Part shown: piece by piece, positions 1 to 8,400 of the stretch
How positions within the stretch are numbered: the stretch's first letter is position 1
Layout of the letters: each line of letters begins with the position of its first letter
Assembly: GCA_021829055.1 (NCBI GenBank)
Contig: JAJZCS010000051.1
Span: 1-10,125 of the forward strand
Length of the DNA: 10,125 nt
Reading direction: 5' to 3'
Source: Pseudomonadota bacterium
Lineage (GTDB): Bacteria > Pseudomonadota > Alphaproteobacteria > Acetobacterales > Acetobacteraceae
Program-made: the position numbers and the translations under genes
The notes under the pieces: generated by a model
Seen by the model: only the letters and a program-made list of their open reading frames with translations
The model's database searches: none
Told to the model about the DNA's origin: nothing

Positions 1-360
1 AACCTGGCCGGACTGGTTGTCCATCCCGCCAATGTTCAAGATCGCGATGGCGCGCCCGCGGTGCTCAAGTCCCTCCGCACGTGCTACCCGCAGCTGCGGC
101 ATGCCTTCGCCAAGAGGGGCTATGCCGAACCAACTGAACGGACACCTCGACAAAATCGGGAAATGGACCATCCAAACCGTCAAGCGCTCCGACACCGCAG
201 AAGGATTTGAACTCCTGCCGCGCCGATGGGTCGTCAAGAGAACCTTTGCCCGGCTCAGCCGATGCCGCCGCCTCACCAGGGATCTCGAAACAACCATCGC
301 CAGCGCAACCGCAGGGGTGCTCTTCACCCAACACTCCCCCCGCTCACAAGAAAAATCGTA
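1..360 (+). pseudogene. Frameshifted 3' part of an IS5-family (IS427-like) transposase
   Basis: Two reading frames have to be joined to recover the transposase C-terminus. Frame 1 from position 1 reads [14 protein letters not shown]... up to GYAEP, then meets TGA at 208-210. Frame 2 from about 122 continues with [35 protein letters not shown] and TIASATA, the usual order in this transposase group. The C-terminal tail then appears to slip frame again near 310-350. Two positions that are normally acidic are changed. The family's ADGGY/ADKGY motif reads AKRGY here, and the Glu of RWVVERTFAWL is Lys ([11 protein letters not shown]). From family knowledge both should belong to the DDE catalytic triad, so the protein would be inactive even without the frameshifts. 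The 5' half lies outside the window. Confidence 0.8.
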
Positions 361-406
361 CGCCAGAGATCGAAATACTACCCTTCAGAGTCAGGTTCTA
401 AGAGCC
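1..406 (+). mobile_element. Remnant of an IS5-family insertion sequence (right-hand part)
   Basis: The left edge of the window lies inside an insertion sequence whose transposase (described separately) runs toward position ~360. After the coding remnant, the stretch 381-406 (cccttcagag...taagagcc) could be the right terminal inverted repeat; read on the minus strand it begins ggctcttagaacctgactc. The left end is outside the window, so neither the inverted repeat pair nor a target duplication can be confirmed. The boundary at 406 is therefore a guess. No other gene occupies this stretch. Confidence 0.4.
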
Positions 407-463
407 AGATATCGTAGCCTGTACTGACCCTTTTGTCGTGTTGCGAGCCTGAAACATTCGTTG

Positions 464-790
464 TTATCGTTCCGTGTCCTCAGAGTCGCGTTCTACTTCA
501 ATGTCGGCATCTATTTCATCAGAGTCGTCAATTTCATCAGCATCTTCGAGGATATCATCGTCTCCGGTGTCGACAGCATCATCAACATCTGTTTCTTCCG
601 TTTCCTCTGCAGCCTGCTTGGCCGGTTTCTTCGTTTCATCCGGCATCGGCGCCGCGCGCTTCAGCTTCGGAGGTTCGATAGGCTGTTCCGTCCCACATTT
701 AGGGCAGATCGCGGGCTCCTTGCCGAGATCGAAGAACCGCGCCCCGCAAGACGCACATGTGTGTTTTTCACCAAGTTCCGGCTTTGCCAT
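464..790 (-). CDS. TIGR02300/FYDLN-acid family zinc-ribbon protein
   Basis: This is a 108-residue protein with an N-terminal zinc ribbon and a long acidic tail. Two CxxC pairs are visible (C12-C15 and C29-C32) around a GxRFFDLGKEPAICPKCG core, which matches the FYDLN signature of the alphaproteobacterial TIGR02300 family. A short Lys/Pro-rich linker (about 41-60) follows, then about 45 residues made almost wholly of Asp and Glu with few hydrophobics. No signal peptide or membrane segment is seen, so it is probably cytoplasmic. The function of the family is unknown to me. The start MAKPELGEKHTC was chosen because family members begin this way and GAGG lies 5 nt upstream; an in-frame ATG at 868 would add 26 unconvincing residues. 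The gene is divergent from aroA, an arrangement I recall as common in alphaproteobacteria. Confidence 0.92.
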   Translation of the reverse strand: MAKPELGEKHTCASCGARFFDLGKEPAICPKCGTEQPIEPPKLKRAAPMPDETKKPAKQAAEETEETDVDDAVDTGDDDILEDADEIDDSDEIDADIEVERDSEDTER

Positions 791-891
791 GTCTGCCTCG
801 TCGAGAGTTCGAATCCCTGCTTCAGGGCGCGCGCCATGCCACCCATTGGCGGCTATGTCAAACGTCATGTGTCATGCTAAGCGCCCCTCTC

Positions 892-2241
892 ATGAGCAGT
901 AATTCCTTAAGGCCTGGGCGCGCGAAGCGTCCGGTCACTCCGCTGGCGGGCACGATCCGCGTGCCAGGTGACAAGTCAATTTCCCACCGTGCCATTATGC
1001 TTGCCTCTCTGGCGGTTGGAGAGACCCAGGTAACGGGGTTACTTGAAGGCGAGGACGTGCTGCGGACGGTCGCAGCCATGCGCGCGCTCGGGGCTGAAAT
1101 CATCCATGAGGCTTGTGGTCAGTGGCGCGTAGCAGGAGTCGGCCTTGGCGCTCTTCGCGACCCGGACGACGTTCTGGATATGGGCAATTCCGGTACTGCA
1201 GCCCGCTTATTATGCGGCATTCTTGCAAGCCACGATCTATTCGCCGTGTTGACCGGCGATGCGTCACTCCGGCGCCGGCCGATGCGCAGGGTGATTGAAC
1301 CTTTGACTGGAACGGGTGCACGGTTTTCTGCACGGGCAGGCGACCGGTTGCCGCTCGCGATCCACGGCACTGCAGAATCGTTGCCGCTCACATACTGTCT
1401 TCCTGTGGCATCCGCTCAGGTGAAGTCCGCCTTGTTACTCGCTGGACTCAATTCTCGGGGTGTTACCGAAATCGAGGAGCCACAACGTACTCGTGATCAT
1501 ACCGAGAACATGCTTCGGCATTTTGGTGCGTCACTCCGTGTTGAAGCACATGGAGGGGGTAGGATGATACAGCTGGTGGGTCAGCCGGAATTGACCGCAG
1601 CGGACGTGATTGTACCTGGCGATCCCTCTTCGGCAGCCTTTCCAGTTGTTGCCGCGTTGTCTATTCCGGGGTCGCGGCTCACGATCGAGAGGGTTGGAGT
1701 CAATCCGCTGCGCACAGGCTTGTTCACGACGTTACGTGAAATGGGTGCTGATCTGGTGATGGCCAATGTTTGCGAGGCGGGAGGGGAGCTGCTTGCAGAT
1801 CTGATCGTTACTGCGTCCGATCTTCACGGTGTCGACGTGCCTGCCGAGCGTGCTCCCTCCATGATTGACGAATATCCCATTCTGGCGATTGCGTGCGCGG
1901 TTGCGCGTGGTCGCTCGCGTCTGCGGGGCTTGGGCGAGTTGCGATTGAAGGAAAGCGACCGCTTGACTGCCGTTGCCAATATGCTGCGTGCCAACGGCGT
2001 CGCGGTCATCATCGACGAGGACGACCTCGTCATCACCGGCGGTGTCGCTAGCCTAGGCGGCGGCGTCGTTACGACGCACATGGACCATCGGGTGGCCATG
2101 AGCGCCCTCGTACTCGGCCTGGCTGCTCACCAGCCCGTCACGATTGACGACTCACGTTTTATCGATACCAGCTTCCCAGGGTTCATTGAACTGATGAATA
2201 AAATAGGCGGCTCTATCGAGACGTGGGGCGGAAACACATGA
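892..2241 (+). CDS. aroA: 3-phosphoshikimate 1-carboxyvinyltransferase (EPSP synthase)
   Basis: This enzyme joins phosphoenolpyruvate to shikimate-3-phosphate to give EPSP, the sixth step of the shikimate pathway, in the cytoplasm. The 449 residues align by eye along their whole length with the class II (CP4-like) enzyme. Visible motifs are GDKSISHR (26-33, with PEP-binding Lys28), GNSGTA (98-103), GDASLRRRPM (122-131), SAQVK (174-178), RDHTE (201-205), PGDPSSAAFP, IDEYPI (325-330, catalytic Asp326) and LKESDR (352-357, Glu354). Two positions depart from CP4: Gly101 aligns with CP4 Ala100, and NPLR replaces N-x-T-R. No clear ribosome-binding site precedes either ATG 892 or ATG 874 (455 residues). 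I prefer 892 because it gives the family's usual leader length. The stop overlaps the cmk start (ATGA), so the two genes form an operon. Confidence 0.98.
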   Translation: MSSNSLRPGRAKRPVTPLAGTIRVPGDKSISHRAIMLASLAVGETQVTGLLEGEDVLRTVAAMRALGAEIIHEACGQWRVAGVGLGALRDPDDVLDMGNSGTAARLLCGILASHDLFAVLTGDASLRRRPMRRVIEPLTGTGARFSARAGDRLPLAIHGTAESLPLTYCLPVASAQVKSALLLAGLNSRGVTEIEEPQRTRDHTENMLRHFGASLRVEAHGGGRMIQLVGQPELTAADVIVPGDPSSAAFPVVAALSIPGSRLTIERVGVNPLRTGLFTTLREMGADLVMANVCEAGGELLADLIVTASDLHGVDVPAERAPSMIDEYPILAIACAVARGRSRLRGLGELRLKESDRLTAVANMLRANGVAVIIDEDDLVITGGVASLGGGVVTTHMDHRVAMSALVLGLAAHQPVTIDDSRFIDTSFPGFIELMNKIGGSIETWGGNT

Positions 2242-2882
2242 AACCGATTGTCATTGCAATCGATGGACCGGCGGCCTCAGGTAAAGGCACGCTTGCTCGC
2301 CGTTTGGCTGCGGCTTTCAACTTGCCCTATCTCGATACCGGTTTGCTGTACCGTGCTGTCGCGCGTCGCGTTCTGGATCACCGCGCTGATCCCGCGGATG
2401 TCGGCGCTGCCACGGAAGAGGCACGTAGTCTTACTAGAATTGATCTTGATCGTGCCGATCTCCGGACGCCCGAAGTTGATCGTGCCGCGAGCATCGTTGC
2501 CTCGCTCGCGCCGGTGCGGGCAGCGTTGCTGGATTTTCAGAGAGGCTTTGCTGGCACTACTGGTGCCGTTCTCGACGGCCGCGACATCGGCACCATTGTC
2601 TTCCCGAATGCGGACGTCAAACTGTTTCTCACGGCATCAGTTCGGGAGCGTGCCCGCCGTCGCTACGCCGAACGCTTGGCTCAAGGTACACGGACGACAC
2701 TTGAAGCTGTTCAAGCCGATCTGGAGGCCAGGGACGAGGCTGACCGTACCCGCGATGCTGCGCCGATGCGTCCGGCCCTGGACGCTCATGTGCTCGACAC
2801 CAGTACGATTGACGCAGATCATGCTTTCGCTACCGCTGCTGCGATCGTCAACGCGGCTAATAAAAAATCGGTAATGCGTTAG
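2238..2882 (+). CDS. cmk: Cytidylate kinase
   Basis: Cytidylate kinase phosphorylates CMP and dCMP to the diphosphates with ATP, recycling cytidine nucleotides in the cytoplasm. The 214 residues carry a P-loop GPAASGKGT (10-18), the NMP-binding DTGLLYR (33-39), the LDGRDIGT block (112-119) typical of bacterial Cmk, and the Arg-rich lid region (about 137-172, ending ARDEADRTRD). The length is normal for a short-form Cmk. The ATG at 2238 overlaps the aroA TGA as ATGA, which fixes the start and suggests translational coupling; longer in-frame options begin inside aroA and add nothing family-like. The aroA-cmk pair is conserved in alphaproteobacteria. The usual next gene, rpsA (ribosomal protein S1), is missing here and a YceI-like gene follows instead. 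Confidence 0.98.
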   Translation: MKPIVIAIDGPAASGKGTLARRLAAAFNLPYLDTGLLYRAVARRVLDHRADPADVGAATEEARSLTRIDLDRADLRTPEVDRAASIVASLAPVRAALLDFQRGFAGTTGAVLDGRDIGTIVFPNADVKLFLTASVRERARRRYAERLAQGTRTTLEAVQADLEARDEADRTRDAAPMRPALDAHVLDTSTIDADHAFATAAAIVNAANKKSVMR

Positions 2883-2940
2883 TGGCGACGATCGGGAACC
2901 AGTGGGTGTAAGGACACTCTCGCGCACTATTTGACGTCTC
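2883..2940 (+). other. Short gap between cmk and the YceI-like gene with a weak hairpin
   Basis: A six-base-pair stem with an AAGG loop can be drawn at 2904-2919 (gggtgt paired with acactc, one G-T pair). No run of T follows, so it is not a convincing Rho-independent terminator. AAGGA in the loop region lies about 26 nt before the next ATG, too far to act as its ribosome-binding site. No convincing promoter pair is seen, so the downstream genes may be read through from aroA-cmk. Confidence 0.25.
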
Positions 2941-3567
2941 ATGCGATGCCGTTGGCTCGGCCTGATGGCCATTCTCGGGATTATGTCGTTCCCTCTTGCC
3001 GCCTTGCCGGAGGTAACGTACTCGCTTAACCCGAGCGATACCGTGCTTGGGTTTCGCGCCTTTATTCTATCCATATTTCCGATCCAGGGGGATTTTAGAA
3101 GTTTTAGTGGAGAAATTGTACTTCATCGAGCCAATCTGGCTTCCTGCGAGGTCACGGTCAGGGTTGCAGTCAGAAGCCTCTGGGTACATGACGCCGCAAT
3201 CCGCGAGAGCATCTTAGCTCCTCGCTTTCTAGATCCAAAGGCGGATCCGTTCATGCGTTACGATGGGCATTGTGTTCAAGGCGGGCTTGCTGGAACGCTG
3301 ACGCTTCATGGACAGACACACCCATTCGACATGCGAGTCATTTGGGCCGCGCATGATATCGTCGCGCGCGGTGCTCTCAGCCGGGCAAAGTGGGCTATTG
3401 TTGCAGAGCCCTTTCTCGCAGGGCCGATCGTTGATATCGAGATACGCATCCATAACGCAGTTCCATTTCCTCACCCCAATCCGAGTGGCATCAACAACGA
3501 AACCCATGGCGCACGATCTCTTCGAACATCAGGCACCCAGCAACGATTATTCGGCCAAGGACATTGA
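2941..3567 (+). CDS. YceI-like secreted lipid-binding-fold protein
   Basis: This 208-residue protein has an N-terminal hydrophobic segment (about 5-22) that looks like a Sec signal peptide, so it probably acts in the periplasm. The mature part follows the YceI beta-barrel pattern: YSLNPSDTVLGFRA (27-40), GDFRSFSGEIVL, the ILAPRFLDPKADPF block (about 91-104), GTLTLHGQTHPFDM (118-131), and a late SRAKWAIVAEPFLAGPIVDIEI strand pair. Family members bind isoprenoid or amphiphilic ligands; the ligand here is unknown. Two Cys (C69, C111) could form a disulfide. TGA at 2932-2934 closes the frame upstream, so 2941 is the earliest ATG; there is no good ribosome-binding site. The final ~30 residues lie beyond the domain and are encoded mostly in DNA that also encodes the ParE N-terminus (62 nt overlap). 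This tail may be non-conserved or reflect a sequence error. Confidence 0.83.
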   Translation: MRCRWLGLMAILGIMSFPLAALPEVTYSLNPSDTVLGFRAFILSIFPIQGDFRSFSGEIVLHRANLASCEVTVRVAVRSLWVHDAAIRESILAPRFLDPKADPFMRYDGHCVQGGLAGTLTLHGQTHPFDMRVIWAAHDIVARGALSRAKWAIVAEPFLAGPIVDIEIRIHNAVPFPHPNPSGINNETHGARSLRTSGTQQRLFGQGH

Positions 3568-5470
3568 GGTTCTTGAGGGACTTGAGCCGGTCCGGCGCCG
3601 CCCAGGCATGTATATCGGTGGTACCGACGAAGCTGCTCTTCATCATCTCGCGGCTGAGCTGCTAGACAATGCAATGGATGAGGCGGTTGCGGGTCACGCG
3701 ACCATTATAGAAATGAGTCTTGGGGTCGGTAACTGGCTGTCCGTGCGTGACAACGGGCGTGGAATTCCGGTGGATCCGCACCCGAAATTTAAGAACAAAT
3801 CCGCCCTCGAAGTCATTTTCACCACGCTGCACTCTGGAAGCAAATTTTCTGGCAAGATATACAACACCGCAGGCGGCCTTCATGGGGTCGGCAGTTCCGT
3901 GGTCAATGCGCTCGCGGAAAAACTAGAAGTCGAGGTCGCGGTCGACCGTACGCTCTGGGTGCAGAGCTACGCCCGGGGCAAGCCAATGACCAAACTCGTC
4001 AATGCTGGCCCAATCCAGAACCGGCGTGGCACACTCATCCGTTTCCGGCCCGACCCCGAGATTTTTGGTGCCCTGTCGTTTAATCCGCAGCTGCTCTATC
4101 GGCTTTGTCGTTCTAAGGCCTACCTTTTCCGCGGGGTCCGTATTCGTTGGTTCTGCGAGCTGTCCCTGCTTCCCGTGAACTCTGATGTTCCAACGACAGG
4201 GGAACTCCATTTTCCGGGTGGCTTAGCGGACTCACTTGCTGATGAACTTGGGGCAAGTCCGGCTCTAATCACGTCGGTTTGGTCCGGTGAAGCGCCGTTG
4301 CCGGCTCACGCCGGCAAGCTTGAATGGGCCTGCGCTTGGATTGATGGCGGAGCATCGTCGCTTGCCAGTTATTGCAATACGATCCCTACCCCTCAAGGTG
4401 GAACGCACGAAGCCGGCTTTCGCGCTGCTCTGCTCAAAGCGCTGCGTGGCTTTGGCGAACAGCGAGGAAACAAACGCGTCGGTGCGGTAACCGCCGAAGA
4501 CGTCATGGGAACTCTCTCGGCCAAGCTTTCATTGTTTATCCGGGATCCTCAATTCCAAGGCCAAACCAAGGACAGGCTTGCCTCGCCACAGGCTCAGAAG
4601 CTTACGGAGGCCGCCTTACGGGATCGTTTCGAGCATTTTCTTGCAGGCGATCCGGTGACTGCCGACGCGCTTCTTGCACATTTCATCGAGCGCGCCGAAG
4701 ATCGCATCCGGCGGCGGGAGGCCAAGGAAACGCCCAGAAAGTCTGCAACCAATCGGCTTCGCCTGCCCGGGAAGCTGGCAGATTGTACGTGCGGAGACCG
4801 TGACGACACTGAAATTTTTATCGTGGAAGGCGATTCTGCGGGTGGCTCCGCCAAACAGGCTCGCAATCGCGAAACACAGGCTATTCTTCCATTGCGAGGC
4901 AAGATACTGAACGTTGCGTCAGCGTCTGCGGAAAAGCTCAGGCAGAACCAGGAGTTAAGAGATCTTACTGAAGCGTTGGGCTGTGGTATTGGTGATCGTT
5001 TTCGGCTCGATCGACTCCGTTACGGGCGGATCATTATTATGACCGATGCGGACGTTGACGGGGCTCATATTGCATCACTTTTAATGACATTTTTCTACCG
5101 TGAATTGCCTGAATTAATACGGCATGGTCATATTTATCTTGCCCAACCGCCGCTTTATCGGCTCACACAGGGGGGTAGATCAATCTATGCGATGGATGAC
5201 GCTGACCGCGAACGCAAACTGAAATCAGAGTTCAAATCGAGTGCAAAAGTGGAAATCAGCCGGTTCAAGGGCTTGGGCGAGATGCCGCCGGCAGTACTGA
5301 GGGATACCACGATGGCACCATCGAAGCGTGTATTATTGCGTGTAGTCGCTGCACCTGACCGAAATGCCGACACCGCGGATCGCATCGAAAGTCTGATGGG
5401 CCGAAAGCCAGAATTGCGCTTTCGCTTTATACAAGATCATGCAGCGAAAGTATCCGAAATTGACGTCTGA
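3506..5470 (+). CDS. parE: DNA topoisomerase IV subunit B
   Basis: ParE is the ATPase subunit of topoisomerase IV, which works with ParC to decatenate daughter chromosomes and relax supercoils. The 654 residues show every expected part. The GHKL ATPase has ELLDNAMDEA (51-60), DNGRGIP (82-88) and GGLHGVGSSVVNALA (123-137). The switch lysine sits in the GQTK loop (352-355). The TOPRIM domain has EGDSAGG (441-447) and TDADVDGAH (513-521), and the C-terminal FKGLGEMPP follows at 587-595. TPQGGTHEAGF at 295-305 is the usual transducer-domain block. It is called ParE rather than GyrB by its length, the absence of the GyrB-specific insertion, and the start-proximal YSAKDIEVLEGLEPVRRRPGMYIGG. The start at 3506 gives the family N-terminus; the open frame continues to 3308 but that part overlaps the YceI-like domain. 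Its ribosome-binding site is weak. parC is not in the window. Confidence 0.98.
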   Translation: MAHDLFEHQAPSNDYSAKDIEVLEGLEPVRRRPGMYIGGTDEAALHHLAAELLDNAMDEAVAGHATIIEMSLGVGNWLSVRDNGRGIPVDPHPKFKNKSALEVIFTTLHSGSKFSGKIYNTAGGLHGVGSSVVNALAEKLEVEVAVDRTLWVQSYARGKPMTKLVNAGPIQNRRGTLIRFRPDPEIFGALSFNPQLLYRLCRSKAYLFRGVRIRWFCELSLLPVNSDVPTTGELHFPGGLADSLADELGASPALITSVWSGEAPLPAHAGKLEWACAWIDGGASSLASYCNTIPTPQGGTHEAGFRAALLKALRGFGEQRGNKRVGAVTAEDVMGTLSAKLSLFIRDPQFQGQTKDRLASPQAQKLTEAALRDRFEHFLAGDPVTADALLAHFIERAEDRIRRREAKETPRKSATNRLRLPGKLADCTCGDRDDTEIFIVEGDSAGGSAKQARNRETQAILPLRGKILNVASASAEKLRQNQELRDLTEALGCGIGDRFRLDRLRYGRIIIMTDADVDGAHIASLLMTFFYRELPELIRHGHIYLAQPPLYRLTQGGRSIYAMDDADRERKLKSEFKSSAKVEISRFKGLGEMPPAVLRDTTMAPSKRVLLRVVAAPDRNADTADRIESLMGRKPELRFRFIQDHAAKVSEIDV

Positions 5471-5489
5471 GAGAAGGCAGGCTTGGCCC

Positions 5490-8400
5490 TCATAAGGTGA
5501 AATATTTCGCATGTGGATTTAGAACGACCATGGCGCTCGTCGACTGTTCCGGGTGTAACTGGAACTCGTCTGACAGCGAAACGCCAATCCGCCCGGCACT
5601 AAGCAAGTGCAAGATCTGCTTCTGATCTTCAAGCCTCGGGCAGGCAGGATACCCGAAAGAATACCGCGAACCACGATAACCTTGGGAGAGCATCTTTTCT
5701 ATATTGCGATTATCCTCGCCAGCGAAACCGAGTTCTGCTCGGATCCGTTTATGAGTGTACTCGGCCATGGCCTCCGCCATTTCTACGGACAGACCGTGCA
5801 GGTAGAGATAGTCTTGATAGCGGTTTCCTTCGAACCACTGGCGTGCAACCTCGGAAGCCTTTGATCCCACGGTGACTACTTGCAATGCGATAACATCGCG
5901 TTCCGGGTCGTCAATGTCGCGGAAGAAATCAGCAATGCATTCGCCATTGTCACGAGGCTGTCTGGGCAGCACGAATCGCGCCACTTCGGTGGTTCCATCG
6001 GGTTCGAACAAGATCACGGTATTGCATTGAGCGGCCGCCTTCCAATATCCGTAGGCGGCACATGGCCTGAGAATATCTTCAGCTTCGCATAACGCGAGCA
6101 TCCTCTTCATGATCGGGCGCAACTCCTGCCGTGCCCAGCCCATGAAGTCCTCGAGCGTTTTTCCTTGTTTGCGAAAGCCCCACTGGAACTGGAACAGCGA
6201 ACGCTCATTAACAAATGGCACAAGCGCTTTAACGGGTGCTTCGATGATTCGAGGACCCAAAAATGGAGGTTCCGCAACAATAACGTCTTTCGTCAACCTT
6301 TGCCGCCTTTCTCGAGCCGCGTTGACATCCACGCGCTCAAATCCCCACATGTCGTTCCGAGCATGGGATCGCGCCGCATGGCGTATTTTATTTTCTCGCT
6401 TCGTCTGAAGTGCAGCGAGGTAGTCGTCAAAGCGGTTGTCAATCACCTTGTCCATCAAATGCAGCCCGTCGAACGCATCACGCGCGTACGCCACTCGCCC
6501 TCCGGCATAAGCCGCGACGCAGGTTTCCTCCACGTAATTCCGCGTTAAGGCCGCGCCGCCTAGCAGTACTGGAACGTCAAGTCCCTTCCTTGCCATTTCT
6601 TCCAAGTTTTCTTTCATAACGACCGTGGATTTAACTAGGAGCCCCGACATGCCGATCGCATGTGCTTTATGTTCGCGCATGGCTGAAACCATATCCGCTA
6701 CGGGAACCTTAATGCCCAGATTTACGACGCGATATCCATTATTTGTGAGAATTATATCGACTAGGTTCTTGCCGATGTCGTGGACATCGCCCCGCACGGT
6801 GGCGAGCACAATGGTGCCTTTCTCCTGCCCCTCCACGTGTTCCATCATTGGCTCTAGATAGGCGACTGCGGCCTTCATTGTTTCTGCGGACTGGAGTACG
6901 AACGGCAACTGCATCTTTCCAGCGCCGAACAATTCGCCGACGACCTTCATTCCCGCAAGAAGAATGTCATTGATAATTTCGAGTGGTTTATATAGGGTTA
7001 GCGCCTGATCCAGTTCATCGGGGAGCCCTTTCCGGTCGCCATCGATGATACGGTCCTTCAGTCGTTCTTCGATCGTCCCGGCTTGTTTCTTTTCTGTCGT
7101 CCCGATCGCTTTTCTGTCGGCAAACATTTGCAGGACGCGCTGCAAAGGGTCATAGCCTTCACGTCTCCGGTCATAGATTAGGTCCTCCATTACTTCGATT
7201 TCTTCGGTCGGTATTTGGTGCAGCGGCCGAATTTTCGAAACATGCACGATTGCGCCGGTCATGCCGGCGCGGAGGGCATGATCGAGAAACACTGAATTTA
7301 GAACCGCACGTGCTGGCGGGTTGAGGCCGAAAGAGATGTTAGAGAGGCCAAGAACGATCTGAACGTCAGGGAATTCGTTTCGGATAAGCTTGATGCCTTC
7401 GAGTGTCCATTGCCCAAGCTTGCGGTCATCCTCGTTGCCGGTAGCGATCGTCAGCGTAAGCGGATCGATTAACAAATCACTCGGTGGAAGGCCATGTCGC
7501 TTGCACGCGAGATCCACTAAGCGGTGCGCAACCCTCAGCTTTTGTTCCGGTTGCTTGGCCATACCAACTTCATCAATCGTCAACGCAATTACCGATGCAC
7601 CGAATTTTTTTGCCAAGCCAAGTCGTTCATTGGCGATATGTTCTCCGTCTTCAAGGTTGATCGAATTGATTACGGGCTTTCCACCGTGCAGTTTCAAGGC
7701 GGCCTCGATTACAGGTGTCTCTGTAGAATCAATCACTAACGGGGCATTTACTGACGATGTAAAACGTGTGATGACTTCAGTCATTTCGCCGATCTCGTCG
7801 CGTCCGACAAAAGCTGTGCAGATATCGAGGGCGTTGGATCCTTCTGCAATCTGCTCCCGCCCCATCATAATACAGCCATCCCAATCGGCCTTTTCTTGCA
7901 ATTCACGCCATTTTTTGGAGCCGTTGGCGTTGCACCGTTCGCCGATCGAGAAGTAGGCGTTTTCCTGGCGCAGAGCAGTGGCCCCATACAGGCTGGCAAC
8001 CGATGGAATCCAAACGGGCTTGCGTGCGACAGGGGAGGGGCGGTGTTCACCTAGCCGTCGAAGCATGGTATCCATCGCCTCGATATGCGGCGTCGAGGTG
8101 CCACAGCAGCCGCCGATCAGATTTACACCGTCTTCGATGACGAAACGCTCCAGCCATGTTGCAAGTTCTTCGGCGCCCAAAGGATAATGCGTTTTTCCGT
8201 CAACCAGTTCTGGGAGACCCGCGTTCGGTTGGACCGAAATCAGTCTTGGCCAATTCTGCGCGAGATAGCGCACGTGTTCGGACATTTCCTGTGGACCTGT
8301 CGCACAGTTTAAGCCCATGAGCGGCACATCCAGAGCATGAATAACCGTTGCGGCCGCAGCGATATCGGGCCCTACCAGCAATGTTCCCGTCGTTTCGACC

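Noticed and set aside
800..832. tRNA T-loop-like sequence (gagttcgaatccc) in the gap between the zinc-ribbon gene and aroA
   Set aside because: The five flanking positions do not pair properly as a T-stem, and upstream there is no anticodon arm, D arm or acceptor stem, only the start of the zinc-ribbon gene.
474..902. Serine-rich open frame on the plus strand opposite the zinc-ribbon gene
   Set aside because: The Ser-rich run is the reverse image of the Asp/Glu codons of the acidic tail; the minus-strand frame carries the conserved CxxC motifs.
2931..2936. TTGACG as a -35 element before the YceI-like gene
   Set aside because: No -10-like hexamer lies 16-18 nt downstream, and transcription would start inside the coding sequence.
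3308..3505. Longer ParE reading from 3308
   Set aside because: The extra 66 residues are not ParE-like and the same DNA encodes the conserved end of the YceI domain in another frame; the ParE family N-terminus begins at 3506.
7390..7956. 188-residue plus-strand open frame inside metH
   Set aside because: It is a shadow of the metH pterin-binding barrel, which shows clear conserved motifs on the minus strand.
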